The notes: generated by a model not told the origin, from the sequence alone. Numbered from the stretch's first letter, positions 25,398 through 34,279 are shown. The stretch is 64,000 nucleotides of DNA from AEGEAN-183 sp964614345 (GCA_964614345.1 CAZTLP010000003.1:12644-76643); one strand, 5' to 3'. A program made the numbers and translations.

Positions 25398-26696
25398 ATG
25401 ATCTTAAGGATTTTGATATCTTTTTTTATTGCTTATAGTTCTTTTCTGTCTTCTGATCTTAGGATTGAAATTACTAAAGGGATTAAAGATCCAATTAGGA
25501 TAGCAATAGTTCCTATAGCATGGAATCTTGAAAATCCACCAAGGGAATACCTACATCAAATTATTTCTTCTGATCTAGAGTCATTTGGTGAATTTGTATC
25601 TTTATCCCCAAAAGAAATGTTAAGTCTGCCTAAAACTGAACAAGAAATATTTTACAGAGATTGGAAACTTTTAGATGTTGACTATTTAGTTTTAGGAGCT
25701 GCCTCTAGGGGAGAAAGTAAAGAAGAAATAGTAGTAAATTTCTCGCTCTATAATGTTACTAGAGAAAGGTTAATGAAAAGGTCAATTAGTGTTGGATCTG
25801 CTTCTCATTTAAATGCACTTGCTCATGTTATAAGTGATAGAATATATAATGAAATCAATGGTTTACCAGGTATATCCTCCACAAAAATATCATATATAAA
25901 CCAAAGTAGCTTACCTGAACAAAAATACTTCTTAAGAGTTACTGATATTGATGGAAAGAATGATTCTAGTATTTTCTCTTCTAGCGAGCCTTTAATGTCA
26001 CCTAGCTGGTCATCAGACGGAAAGCGTTTGGCTTATGTTTCCTTTGAAGAAGGTACTTCAAGAATATTTATACAAGAAATTTATACAGGGGAAAGAAAAG
26101 GATTAAAACTTGAGAGGGGTATTAATAGCTCTCCAAATTGGTCTCCTTCAGATAAGTATTTAGCAGCTGTTCTTTCTAAAGAAGGCAATCCAGATATTTT
26201 TAGATATGACTTAGAAAATGATAAGTGGAAACAGCTAACAGATCATTTTGGAATTGATACAGAACCAGATTGGTCACCAGATGGAAGAAAAATAATTTTT
26301 ACTTCAAACAGAAGTGGATCCCCGCAAATTTATGAAATGAATGTTTCCAATAGGAAGATCAGAAGAAAAACTTTTGAAGGAACCTACAATGCTAGAGCGA
26401 GATATACTCCTGATGGAAAGAGTTTTGTTTTTGTGCATAGAAGAGATGGAATGTTTCATATTGCTGTTCAAAATCTTAGAACGAGTAAGTTACAAATTTT
26501 AACGGATACTACTCTTGATGAATCTCCCACTATTTCTCCCAATGGAAAAGTAATTATTTATGCCACGAAAGATAAAGAAAAAGATATTCTTGCAGGAATA
26601 TCAATAGACGGAAAAACAAGATTTATTTTACCGACCAATTCAGGGGGTGTAAGGGAACCAAGCTGGTCACCTTTGTTAGTTTACACAGGCAACTAA
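25398..26696 (+). CDS. tolB: Tol-Pal beta-propeller protein TolB
   Basis: Periplasmic partner of Pal and TolA. The 432 residues have a signal peptide at about 1-20 (MILRILISFFIAYSSFLSS), an N-terminal domain with IAIVPIAW, and a six-bladed propeller with repeated blade motifs such as PSWSSDGKRLAY, PNWSPSDKYLA, PDWSPDGRKIIFTSNRSG and PTISPNGKVI. It is followed by a 75-bp gap that carries a promoter-like sequence for pal. Confidence 0.96.
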   Translation: MILRILISFFIAYSSFLSSDLRIEITKGIKDPIRIAIVPIAWNLENPPREYLHQIISSDLESFGEFVSLSPKEMLSLPKTEQEIFYRDWKLLDVDYLVLGAASRGESKEEIVVNFSLYNVTRERLMKRSISVGSASHLNALAHVISDRIYNEINGLPGISSTKISYINQSSLPEQKYFLRVTDIDGKNDSSIFSSSEPLMSPSWSSDGKRLAYVSFEEGTSRIFIQEIYTGERKGLKLERGINSSPNWSPSDKYLAAVLSKEGNPDIFRYDLENDKWKQLTDHFGIDTEPDWSPDGRKIIFTSNRSGSPQIYEMNVSNRKIRRKTFEGTYNARARYTPDGKSFVFVHRRDGMFHIAVQNLRTSKLQILTDTTLDESPTISPNGKVIIYATKDKEKDILAGISIDGKTRFILPTNSGGVREPSWSPLLVYTGN

Positions 26697-26746
26697 TTTC
26701 TTTAAAAGTAGTCTAATTCCCTGAGGTTATTTTAAAATAAAAAAAG

Positions 26747-26752
26747 TATAAT
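26747..26752 (+). promoter_or_regulatory. Putative -10 element of pal
   Basis: TATAAT 20 bp before the pal ATG in the largest gap of the tol-pal operon. A ribosome-binding AAGGAG follows at 26759-26764. No clear -35 is visible. Separate transcription of the abundant lipoprotein Pal is known in E. coli, which makes a promoter here reasonable. Confidence 0.45.
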
Positions 26753-26771
26753 TAGGATAAGGAGCTTAAAT

Positions 26772-27239
26772 ATGAGTTTATTTGATCAATTTTTAATTAT
26801 GGCAGCCATCATATGTTCTTTTAGTGGATGCGCTGCAGTTTCAATGGATCGAGCCGTGGAAGCTGAAACTGTTTCGGCTGTTGCAGAACCTGGATACTCC
26901 GATTCTGATAGCCCAGTAGGAGGTACAATATACTTTGATTACGACAAATATAATCTAAGTGCTTCTGCTGTATCAGAAATTCGTGATCTTGCTAAATCTA
27001 TAAAATCTAATTCGAGTCAGGTAAGAATAGAAGGGCATTGCGATGAAAGAGGTACAAGGGAATATAATTTAGCTTTAGGTGAAAGAAGAGCTAATGCAGT
27101 TTCTGAATTACTTCAAGTCAATGGGGTTCCTTCTAGTAGCATCACGACAGTTAGTTATGGAGAAGAAAGGCCTGTCGCTTACGGTTCCAGTGAATCTTCT
27201 TGGTCTAAAAACAGAAGAGCAGTAGTCAAAGTATTGTAA
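26772..27239 (+). CDS. pal: Peptidoglycan-associated lipoprotein Pal
   Basis: Outer-membrane lipoprotein binding peptidoglycan and TolB. The 155 residues begin with a lipoprotein signal ending in CSFSGC, with the lipidated Cys at about residue 20. The OmpA-like domain contains IYFDYDKYNLS, RIEGHCDERGTREYNLALGERRA and the terminal SKNRRAVV. The protein is a normal Pal in length and motifs. Confidence 0.96.
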   Translation: MSLFDQFLIMAAIICSFSGCAAVSMDRAVEAETVSAVAEPGYSDSDSPVGGTIYFDYDKYNLSASAVSEIRDLAKSIKSNSSQVRIEGHCDERGTREYNLALGERRANAVSELLQVNGVPSSSITTVSYGEERPVAYGSSESSWSKNRRAVVKVL

Positions 27240-27251
27240 ATTCAGAACGAT

Positions 27252-27929
27252 TTGAAAAGATCTAATTTCTTATTTCTTTTAACTATTTTAGCTTTTCCGC
27301 TAGAGGTTTTTTCTGAAGAAGAGGAGTCCCTAGATTTAATTTACCAAAAAATAAGTGAATTAGAGCAGGAAATAGCTACCCTTAGAAATCTGATTGAAGA
27401 AAATACTTATCTGATAGAGAGATATCAAGAACTTCAGCAACAAAGATATCTTGATTTAGACAAAAGGTTGCATAATCTTCTTTCTGAAGAAAAGGAAGAT
27501 CTAACTGCTGAATCCTTAAACGGGCAACAAAACAATACAACAGAAGAGATTGATTTATATAAAGGTGCTTTGGAATTATTTGATTCATCAAGATATGCCG
27601 AAGCCCTAGAAAGTTTTAGAGAGCTGATAATTTCTTATCCTGAAGGGTCCTATTCCGCTGATGCTTATTTTTGGTCTGGAGAACTTTATTTAGTTCAACA
27701 GCTATTTGAAGATGCTAGAGAGCATTATTTGGTAGTAGTTGAGAAATTCAATGAACATCCAAGGGTAGCAGATAGCTTATTCAAACTAGGATTACTGGAG
27801 AGAGCCTTGATGAATGATCAGGTAGCCAACTCTTACTTTTCAAGAGTTGTTTCTGAATACCCTGATACTGGAGCAGCCGAGTTAGCAAAAAAATCTCTAG
27901 AAGTCTCTAATCAGGAATCAAAGAATTAA
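27252..27929 (+). CDS. cpoB: Cell division coordinator CpoB (YbgF)
   Basis: Periplasmic TPR protein that couples outer-membrane constriction to septal peptidoglycan synthesis. TTG 27252 begins a signal peptide MKRSNFLFLLTILAFPLEVFS. A coiled coil (about residues 27-75) precedes tandem TPR-like repeats from about residue 100, such as YKGALELFDSSRYAEALESF and PRVADSLFKLGLLE. The 225 residues match the family. It ends the tol-pal operon. Confidence 0.92.
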   Translation: MKRSNFLFLLTILAFPLEVFSEEEESLDLIYQKISELEQEIATLRNLIEENTYLIERYQELQQQRYLDLDKRLHNLLSEEKEDLTAESLNGQQNNTTEEIDLYKGALELFDSSRYAEALESFRELIISYPEGSYSADAYFWSGELYLVQQLFEDAREHYLVVVEKFNEHPRVADSLFKLGLLERALMNDQVANSYFSRVVSEYPDTGAAELAKKSLEVSNQESKN

Positions 27930-27938
27930 TTACGTATG

Positions 27939-27944
27939 TATAAT
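27939..27944 (+). promoter_or_regulatory. tRNA-Lys -10 element with GC discriminator
   Basis: TATAAT followed at once by GCGCGC and the mature tRNA 10 bp later. GC-rich discriminators are typical of stable-RNA promoters under stringent control in proteobacteria. A -35 match is poor. Confidence 0.6.
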
Positions 27945-27954
27945 GCGCGCTCAT

Positions 27955-28031
27955 GGGCCGTTAGCTCAGTTTGGTAGAGCAGTTCCCTTTTAAGGAATTG
28001 GTCCTGCGTTCGAGTCGCAGACGGCCCACCA
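27955..28031 (+). tRNA. tRNA-Lys (UUU)
   Basis: A complete cloverleaf with encoded CCA. The acceptor stem is GGGCCGT at 27955-27961 with ACGGCCC at 28021-28027. The D stem is GCTC/GAGC, the anticodon stem GTTCC/GGAAT surrounds loop CTTTTAA with anticodon TTT at 27989-27991, and the T arm is CTGCG-TTCGAGT-CGCAG. Discriminator A and CCA follow. A lysine tRNA after the tol-pal-cpoB operon is usual in gammaproteobacteria. Confidence 0.97.
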
Positions 28032-28039
28032 TTTAAGCC

Positions 28040-28402
28040 ATGAAATATTTTTTGATCCTCTTAGGCGGTGCTGCAGGAGCTCTTTCTAGGGTTATTATTT
28101 CTGAGCTAATAGAAAAATCCCAATTTCACTTTTTTCCATTGGGTATTATTTCAGTGAATATTCTTGGCTGTTTTTTGCTAGGAATTTTTATTAATTTTAT
28201 GGGTCCCAAATATGAAGAGATCTATGAACCTCTTTTGTTAGTAGGTTTTCTAGGGGCTTTTACTACATTTTCTGCTTTCTCTAAAGAAACCTTTCAATTA
28301 ATAGAACAGGGAAATTGGTTAGTAGTATTAAGTTATATTATCTTTACAGTAGTTGGTTGCCTAGTTGCTACGTGGATTGGAATGCAGATAATCAAACACT
28401 AG
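28040..28402 (+). CDS. crcB: Fluoride channel CrcB/Fluc
   Basis: Small dual-topology fluoride exporter. The 120 residues have four transmembrane helices, GGAAGALSRVII at the N-terminus, VNILGCFLLG, and the signature GFLGAFTTFSAFSKET. The start is 8 bp after the tRNA CCA, so there is no room for a fluoride riboswitch. It converges on the next gene with a 2-bp gap. Confidence 0.93.
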   Translation: MKYFLILLGGAAGALSRVIISELIEKSQFHFFPLGIISVNILGCFLLGIFINFMGPKYEEIYEPLLLVGFLGAFTTFSAFSKETFQLIEQGNWLVVLSYIIFTVVGCLVATWIGMQIIKH

Positions 28403-28404
28403 AA

Positions 28405-28986
28405 TCAATCTTTTCTGATTCTCATTCCCTTAGTGTCTCTTTGTATTTGCCTATAGCTATAACCTTTATCTTTTTCGGAACTTAATAGAGTAGAAGCTCT
28501 TTTTCTTAACCAAGTTATACCTTTATCTGGGTTTTCTTTTGCTAATTGCCTAATTGTGTCGATAATTTTTTCTTTTTTGATTGCTTTATCCATAGTGGAA
28601 GTTTCAGCTTTCATCTTCTTAAAATTCACTTCAGATGTAGGTGGGATATATCCCTTTATATTTGCAACCTCCAGGGCATCCATCATTAGCATTGTGTTGT
28701 AAACAATATTGTGTAAAGAAGAATGTTTCTCCATTTCTTCTAGAACTAACCTAGCTCTAAAAATAATGTGTGCAGCTAGTCTTAATCTCTCTTGAATATG
28801 CTCATCATCCAACATGGGTAAAATATCATCCCATTGAGTTGAAAAACCTGCACTGGCTATTATCTCTGCTGCTGATGCAGCTAAATCTTGAATATTCCTT
28901 TTAGGATCTAAAGTTTCAATTAATTCTTGTAACTCCTTTTGAGAAATTTCTAGTTCGGGATCTTTATCTTTATTCTTATTAACCAT
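28405..28986 (-). CDS. Hypothetical protein with helical, charged composition
   Basis: I do not recognise this 193-residue protein. It looks wholly helical and soluble. An acidic N-terminal part (to about residue 35) is followed by LAASAAEIIASAGFSTQWDDIL, a Leu/Ala/Arg-rich central helix region, and a basic C-terminal part with WLRKRASTLLSSEKDKGYSYRQIQRDTKGMR (two halves), where GYSYRQIQRD has the look of a helix-turn-helix. There is no signal peptide or cysteine cluster. It is divergent from the DUF3147 gene. A DNA- or RNA-binding role is only a guess. Confidence 0.8.
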   Translation of the reverse strand: MVNKNKDKDPELEISQKELQELIETLDPKRNIQDLAASAAEIIASAGFSTQWDDILPMLDDEHIQERLRLAAHIIFRARLVLEEMEKHSSLHNIVYNTMLMMDALEVANIKGYIPPTSEVNFKKMKAETSTMDKAIKKEKIIDTIRQLAKENPDKGITWLRKRASTLLSSEKDKGYSYRQIQRDTKGMRIRKD

Positions 28987-29038
28987 TATTTTCTATAATG
29001 ATACTTGAGAATCAAAAATAAGTAGAAATCTATAAGTT

Positions 29039-29383
29039 ATGTATTTAGTCATCAAAACAATCATTACAGTAATAATCATTGTTGCCATTTCAGAAATAGC
29101 AAGAAGATCGAGTTTTATTGCAGGAATATTAGCCTCGATACCTTTAACCTCCGCTCTGGCAATAACTTGGTTATATTTTGATACCAAGGAAGTTAAGCCA
29201 GTAGTTGATCTCACCAACTCTATACTCTTATTAATCCCTCCTTCTCTAACTTTTTTCATTGTTTTACCTTTAGTCTTAAAAAAATTAGATTTTATTTATT
29301 CTATTTTTATTTCAATTATTGCTACTGTTTTAGTTTACTGGTTATATATTGCTTTACTTTCACGATTAGGGATTCGTTTATAA
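29039..29383 (+). CDS. DUF3147 family small membrane protein
   Basis: A 114-residue integral membrane protein with four predicted helices. AISEIARRSSFIAGILASIPLTSALAI and WLYFDT match the DUF3147 pattern (SE-A-R/K-RSS then LASLP and a WLY segment), and LLIPPSLTFFIVLPLVL fits the third helix. Its function is unknown. The opposite-strand open frame across the start is a shadow. Confidence 0.75.
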   Translation: MYLVIKTIITVIIIVAISEIARRSSFIAGILASIPLTSALAITWLYFDTKEVKPVVDLTNSILLLIPPSLTFFIVLPLVLKKLDFIYSIFISIIATVLVYWLYIALLSRLGIRL

Positions 29384-29411
29384 ATTTGAACAAAATTAAT
29401 AAGGTTAAATT

Positions 29412-29681
29412 ATGAATTTATATATGGTGCATGTTGGTTTCTACGATCCTTCAATTGGAGAAGGGCTTTATGAAGTTCATATGAATTTCTTCACTGTAGC
29501 TGAAGATCCCAAAAAAGCTAAAGATAACATCTTAAATCTTAAAGAATTTAAGGATAAGAAAATGCATATTGATGGAATAAAGGAACTGTCTTATGTTGAT
29601 GGATATAAGGTTTCTTTAGAGGAAGGGGAAAGCTCTAAGCAAGAAAAAATTCTTGGGTATGATGAATCAAAGGACTTATAG
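29412..29681 (+). CDS. DUF1543-like small protein
   Basis: An 89-residue soluble protein starting MNLYMVHVGFYDPSIGEGLYEVHMNFFTV (two parts), which resembles the DUF1543 pattern in which a conserved E-x-H precedes a phenylalanine-rich strand. No catalytic motif is visible and the function is unknown. It is 6 bp before the HIT gene and may be co-transcribed with it. Confidence 0.65.
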   Translation: MNLYMVHVGFYDPSIGEGLYEVHMNFFTVAEDPKKAKDNILNLKEFKDKKMHIDGIKELSYVDGYKVSLEEGESSKQEKILGYDESKDL

Positions 29682-29687
29682 AATCTT

Positions 29688-30029
29688 ATGAGTGAAACAA
29701 TTTTTCAAAAGATAATAGATAAAGAGTTACCGGCAGATATTATCTTTGAAGATGAAAGTTGTTTAGCTTTTAAAGACATCAACCCTGTTGCCCCTATACA
29801 TATTTTAATAATCCCTAAGAAAAGAATCGAAAAAATCTCTGATTCAAATACTGAAGATATAGAATTATTAGGACACCTGTTTTTGGTGGCAGGCAATATA
29901 GCTAGGGATCTTGGTGTTGAAGATGCTTTTAGATTAGTAGTAAATAATGGAGCAGGGGCTCAGCAAACAGTCTTTCATCTCCATATTCACTTGATTGCTG
30001 GTAGGGAATTTAACTGGCCTCCTGGTTAA
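29688..30029 (+). CDS. HIT-family (HinT-like) nucleotide hydrolase
   Basis: Histidine-triad protein, probably a purine nucleoside phosphoramidase like HinT. The 113 residues include VVNNGAGAQQTVFHLHIHLI with the triad at His97, His99 and His101, and IPKKRI upstream. E. coli HinT has 119 residues. The 3' end overlaps that of the BepA-like gene on the other strand by 4 bp. Confidence 0.93.
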   Translation: MSETIFQKIIDKELPADIIFEDESCLAFKDINPVAPIHILIIPKKRIEKISDSNTEDIELLGHLFLVAGNIARDLGVEDAFRLVVNNGAGAQQTVFHLHIHLIAGREFNWPPG

Positions 30030-31486
30030 GTAAAGTCCTTCAGTTCTTCTTTCGTAGCAAAGACATTCTCTATTTTAGTTTGTAAGACTTCGTTTAGTTG
30101 GAAGTTATTTCCCACTAGTTCTAAGGCATACCTCAAGTGCTCAATAGACCTATCATAATTGCCAGTAAGATAGAAATATTCTGCTCTAGATTGGTGCAAA
30201 GCTATTATCTTTCTTGCTAGGCCCTGAACTTCTGCTAACCAATACCAAATTTGAGGATCTTCTTTTCTTTTTAGTAACAAAGTTTTTAGTACCTCTTCAG
30301 CATCGTTATACTGTTTTTGATTCATAAGTGCTCTCGCATAAAGCATTGAAATAGGGTAATTGGATGGATTCATTTCTAATAAACTTTTTCCCACGCCTAC
30401 TGCTTCTAGTCCATTTCCTGCATTTAAGTGAATTTCCAATAACGCCGTTTGTAATATTAAATTCTCTGGATCTACCTTAAGTGCTTGCCTTATTTCATCA
30501 AGGGCTTCACTGTGCTTATTGTCTCTAGATAGTGCTAAACCCATTCCATATGCAGAAACAATTTTTTGCCTTTCAGTTTTTGCTCTTCTTTGCTCTTGTC
30601 TTAATTGCGTTACTGCTTGACGTGATGTTTTAAAAAAACCAATGTTTATTCTTTGTTTTATTAATTCAAATTCCAAACTATTTTTATAATTTGAGCCCTT
30701 TATTTCTTGAGCCCTTATCCTCGATTCACTTATCCTTCTTTTTGTAAGAGGGTGAGATCTAAGGAATTCAAGGTCATTAGCTCCACTTAATCTACTCAGA
30801 GATTGTAACTTTTCAAACATTTGAGGCTGTCCTTCAGGATCAAAACCTGCAGAAATCATCGTTAAAAAGCCAATTCTGTCTGCTTCCAGTTCGTTTGTAC
30901 GACTATAGGATAAGGCTTGTTGGGTTAAAATTTGTTGTCCTGCCACAACTGCTTCAGGACTGTTAGAAGAGGCTGCCACTGCAATGCTTGCTAATAAGAT
31001 TAAAGCATTAGAGACACTTCTATCTTGTTGTCTTTGCAGGTTTCTTGCAAAATGCCTTTGACTTAAATGAGCTAATTCATGTGCTAGAACTGATACAAAT
31101 TGACCTTCAGTTTCAGAGTGGTAAATAAGACCAGCGTAAACGCCTATAATTCCTCCTGGCGCAGCAAAAGCATTTACACCTTTATTCCTAGCAAGCACTA
31201 TGTTTAATCTTCTATCTTGAAGTTGACTATATTCACCCACTCTGTAGATGAGATGTTCAGTGTAATCTTGAACTATTGGGTCTTGTAAATCTGGTAAGGA
31301 TCTTCTGAGTTGAGCCATATAAAGTCTGCCCAATCTATATTCAGAGTCTAATGAAATGGCAGAAGAAGAAGTATCTCCAAGTTCAGGTAAAGATTCTTCT
31401 GAAACGGCTTGAAAAGATGAAGCTAACAAGGACAGAAAAAGTAAACTTCTTTTTAGCAGTGAACTTAAAGTTTTATTCCAAGTCAT
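30026..31486 (-). CDS. bepA: BepA-like M48 periplasmic metalloprotease with TPR repeats
   Basis: Periplasmic quality-control protease/chaperone for outer-membrane assembly. The 486 residues have a signal peptide (about 1-30), an M48 protease domain with VLAHELAHLSQRH (HEXXH at 136-140) and the third zinc ligand in NELEADRIGF, and C-terminal TPRs from about residue 300. The conserved FAAPGGIIGVYAGLI loop is also present. BepA/YfgC is the best fit; other M48-TPR proteins are possible. Confidence 0.9.
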   Translation of the reverse strand: MTWNKTLSSLLKRSLLFLSLLASSFQAVSEESLPELGDTSSSAISLDSEYRLGRLYMAQLRRSLPDLQDPIVQDYTEHLIYRVGEYSQLQDRRLNIVLARNKGVNAFAAPGGIIGVYAGLIYHSETEGQFVSVLAHELAHLSQRHFARNLQRQQDRSVSNALILLASIAVAASSNSPEAVVAGQQILTQQALSYSRTNELEADRIGFLTMISAGFDPEGQPQMFEKLQSLSRLSGANDLEFLRSHPLTKRRISESRIRAQEIKGSNYKNSLEFELIKQRINIGFFKTSRQAVTQLRQEQRRAKTERQKIVSAYGMGLALSRDNKHSEALDEIRQALKVDPENLILQTALLEIHLNAGNGLEAVGVGKSLLEMNPSNYPISMLYARALMNQKQYNDAEEVLKTLLLKRKEDPQIWYWLAEVQGLARKIIALHQSRAEYFYLTGNYDRSIEHLRYALELVGNNFQLNEVLQTKIENVFATKEELKDFT

Positions 31487-31556
31487 ATCGTTATAATAGC
31501 CTTAATTAAAATATTGACTTACATAATAGCAATGAGTTCAAAAACTATCCTTAAAT

Positions 31557-31781
31557 ATGGTGAATAAATACTTAAATACTAATGATTTAGATTGCCCTTT
31601 ACCGTTGCTGAAGACCAAGTTGTCACTTGCTGATCTTAAGAGCGGTCAAATTCTTGAGGTAACGGCAACTGACCCAACTTCATGGGAAGATTTTGCTTCT
31701 TATGCGAAAATAAGTGGAAATGAGCTTGTTCATGCAGAAAAGAACAGTGGAATGTTTATTTACCGAATAAAAAAGAAGTAA
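31557..31781 (+). CDS. TusA-like sulfur carrier
   Basis: A 74-residue TusA/SirA-fold protein with the CPxP motif DCPLPLLKTK, where Cys13 would carry persulfide sulfur, and the TDPTSWEDF segment matching the ATDP motif. A second, more canonical paralogue (CPEP) lies at 63371-63604. It starts 3 bp before the PerM-like gene. Its specific partner is not evident. Confidence 0.88.
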   Translation: MVNKYLNTNDLDCPLPLLKTKLSLADLKSGQILEVTATDPTSWEDFASYAKISGNELVHAEKNSGMFIYRIKKK

Positions 31782-31784
31782 TTA

Positions 31785-32837
31785 ATGTTAGATCTTTTAA
31801 AGAAATTAATTGATAGATTCTTCTTCAATGAAGAGACCGTATATTTTGCTATTTTTTTATTAGCTTCTTTTCTTCTTCTTTTTTACTTTGGCGGAATACT
31901 TCTGCCTATTCTTATAAGCTTAGTAATAGCTTTTTTATTGAATGGCTTGGTTCAGGCATTAGAAACTTTGAGATTTCCAAGATGGTTATCGCTTACTACT
32001 TCGTTGTTAGTTTTCTTTGCTTTATATACCAGTCTTTTCTTGATCCTCCCTATAATAGGCTCGCAGATAAATTCTTTCATTCAAACATTACCTAATATAG
32101 TTGAATCCCTTCAAGATGTACTTTCTAATTTAGCTAGTTCTTACCCAGAATATTTTTCTGAAGAAGAATTACCCAATCTCTTTGCTAATCTAGGTTCTCA
32201 ATTAAATAATCTTTTAGGACAAGCCCTGGGTCAAATTGCAGGGACAATTAGTTTTGCTTTTAGCGCTTTAATCTATGCAATTTTAATTCCTTTGATGGTT
32301 TTTTTCTTTGTTAAGGATAAGGAAACCCTTTTACCTCTAATTAGCTTTTTTGCTCCAGAACAAAAAGGTTTGATGGACTCAATCTTTAATGAAATGAATG
32401 ATCAACTCTATAATTATGTTACTGGGAAACTAATAGAAATTTTTATAGTGACTTCAGTTAGCTACTTAGCTTTTAGTTTTTTGGGACTCCCGTATACCTT
32501 TTTACTTGCCTTACTAGTAGGCCTGTCTGTGATGATTCCTTTTTTTGGAGCTATTTTAGTTACTGTTCCGGTTTTACTAGTAGGGTTATATGAATGGGGA
32601 ATATCAACAGAATTTTGGTGGCTTCTTGGCTTGTACCTAGTAATACAAGCTCTTGATGGTAATGTGTTGGTACCTTTACTTTTTTCAGCCAGAAATAAAC
32701 TTCATCCTGTTGTCATAGTAATAGCAGTATTATTCTTCGGTGGTATTTGGGGTTTCTGGGGCCTCTTTTTTGCCATTCCACTGGCAACATTTGTAAAAGC
32801 CATAATTAATTCATGGCCTAAACCTCTTTCAGAATAA
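31785..32837 (+). CDS. AI-2E family (PerM-like) transporter
   Basis: A 350-residue polytopic membrane protein of the AI-2 exporter/PerM family, with about eight hydrophobic helices. The pattern YFGGILLPILISLVIAFLLNGL near the start and SVMIPFFGAILVTVPVLLVGL, then HPVVIVIAVLFFGGIWGFWG, matches the family. PerM often lies next to bcp or purC-dapA in gammaproteobacteria, and that is true here. Substrate cannot be told from sequence. Confidence 0.9.
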   Translation: MLDLLKKLIDRFFFNEETVYFAIFLLASFLLLFYFGGILLPILISLVIAFLLNGLVQALETLRFPRWLSLTTSLLVFFALYTSLFLILPIIGSQINSFIQTLPNIVESLQDVLSNLASSYPEYFSEEELPNLFANLGSQLNNLLGQALGQIAGTISFAFSALIYAILIPLMVFFFVKDKETLLPLISFFAPEQKGLMDSIFNEMNDQLYNYVTGKLIEIFIVTSVSYLAFSFLGLPYTFLLALLVGLSVMIPFFGAILVTVPVLLVGLYEWGISTEFWWLLGLYLVIQALDGNVLVPLLFSARNKLHPVVIVIAVLFFGGIWGFWGLFFAIPLATFVKAIINSWPKPLSE

Positions 32838-32840
32838 ATT

Positions 32841-33311
32841 TTATTTCATCGATTTTATTGTATCCAGCACTTCCTGGGCATGACCTGTTACTTTTACTTT
32901 TCTCCACTCTTGTACTAATTTTCCCTTTTCATCTATTAGAAAGGTACTCCTGTCTATACCCATGTACTTTCTTCCGTACATACTTTTTTCTTTAATTACA
33001 TCGTACTGCTTGCATATTTTTTCATCTGGGTCTGAAATTAGTTCAAAAGGAAAAGATTGTTTAGCTTTGAAATTTTCATGAGATTTCAAAGATTCCCTGG
33101 AGAGACCAAATATTAAAGCTCCTTCTCTTTTAAAGGCCTTATATAAATCCCTAAAATTTTGTCCCTCTGTTGTACATCCTGGAGTGCTATCTTTTGGATA
33201 AAAGTAAAGGACCACTTTTTTTCCTTTAAGCTTAGAAAGATCTGCAGTTCCCTCTCCAGTACAAATCCCTTTAAAAACAGGTGCTTTATTGCCTACTTTT
33301 GGTGTTGCCAT
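32841..33311 (-). CDS. bcp: Thioredoxin-dependent peroxiredoxin Bcp
   Basis: Reduces hydroperoxides using thioredoxin. The 156 residues include YFYPKDSTPGCTTEGQNFRD, with the peroxidatic Cys46 and the TPGCTTE motif, and later GLSRESLKSHENFK and GIDRSTFLIDEKG. A good AGGAG ribosome-binding site is next to the ATG. It is adjacent to dapA in divergent orientation, as in E. coli. Confidence 0.95.
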   Translation of the reverse strand: MATPKVGNKAPVFKGICTGEGTADLSKLKGKKVVLYFYPKDSTPGCTTEGQNFRDLYKAFKREGALIFGLSRESLKSHENFKAKQSFPFELISDPDEKICKQYDVIKEKSMYGRKYMGIDRSTFLIDEKGKLVQEWRKVKVTGHAQEVLDTIKSMK

Positions 33312-33391
33312 ATATTCTCCTTATTGTTGATATAATAAATTTATTAGAAATTTATTTAAATAACCAGAATTACTTACCCGATTAGTTTGTT

Positions 33392-34279
33392 GTGCTTAGT
33401 GTAAAAGGATCAATCGTTGCCTTAGTTACTCCAATGGAAGCTGACGGTAATATTAGCTGGCAATCATTATTCGATCTAATAGATTGGCATATAGAGTCTG
33501 GTACTTCTGCTATTGTTTCTGTAGGAACAACTGGTGAATCAGCGACTGTAGATGTTGCTGAACACGTTCAAATAATAGAGCAAACGGTAAACCACACAGA
33601 CGGAAGAATACCGATAATTGCTGGTACTGGTGCCAATTCAACAAAAGAAGCTACCTACTTAACTTCAGCGGCAAAGGAAGCTGGTGCTACTGCAGCTCTT
33701 CTTGTTACCCCTTATTACAATAGACCAACTCAAAAAGGTCTAATTGAACACTATTCGGAAATAGCTTCGGACGTGGACATTCCACAAATACTCTATAACG
33801 TACCAACAAGAACAGCTTGTGATCTTTTACCTGAAACTGTTGCAACCTTGTCCCAAATAGAAAATATTGTAGGGATCAAGGAAGCATCGCCTGACCCACA
33901 GAGATTAACTGAATTGAAAAGTTGCATCGAAGATGACTCCTTTCTTTTCTATTCTGGTGACGACTTAACTGCTTTTAAATTTCTTAGTGAAGGAGGTCAT
34001 GGAATAATTTCAGTTACAGCAAATGTAGTACCAGAAAAGATTTCTAATATTTGTAACTTAGCTATAGAAGGAGATTTTAAAGAAGCTCAAGAAATAGATT
34101 CAGAATTAACTGATCTTCATGAAGTGTTATTTATTGAAACCAGCCCAATTCCTGTAAAATGGATACTAAACAAATTGGGAAGGATTCCCTTAGGCATAAG
34201 GCTTCCGCTTACAGTTTTAGATAAAGAGTACAAGCCTGAAATTGAACTTATACTAAATAAATTAGGTCTTACAAATTAA
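33392..34279 (+). CDS. dapA: 4-hydroxy-tetrahydrodipicolinate synthase
   Basis: Condenses pyruvate and aspartate semialdehyde in the diaminopimelate/lysine pathway. GTG 33392 begins MLSVKGSIVALVTPM (295 residues). The active-site region has GTTGESAT, YNVPTRT with the catalytic Tyr, and the Schiff-base Lys in GIKEASPD. The dapA-bamC-purC order is classical in gammaproteobacteria. Confidence 0.96.
   Translation: MLSVKGSIVALVTPMEADGNISWQSLFDLIDWHIESGTSAIVSVGTTGESATVDVAEHVQIIEQTVNHTDGRIPIIAGTGANSTKEATYLTSAAKEAGATAALLVTPYYNRPTQKGLIEHYSEIASDVDIPQILYNVPTRTACDLLPETVATLSQIENIVGIKEASPDPQRLTELKSCIEDDSFLFYSGDDLTAFKFLSEGGHGIISVTANVVPEKISNICNLAIEGDFKEAQEIDSELTDLHEVLFIETSPIPVKWILNKLGRIPLGIRLPLTVLDKEYKPEIELILNKLGLTN

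Noticed and set aside
28032..28039. Possible fluoride riboswitch before crcB
   Set aside because: Only 8 bp separate the tRNA CCA end from the crcB ATG; there is no space for an aptamer.
28993..29259. Minus-strand open frame of 88 codons
   Set aside because: It lies antisense to the recognisable DUF3147 gene and has no protein-like motif.
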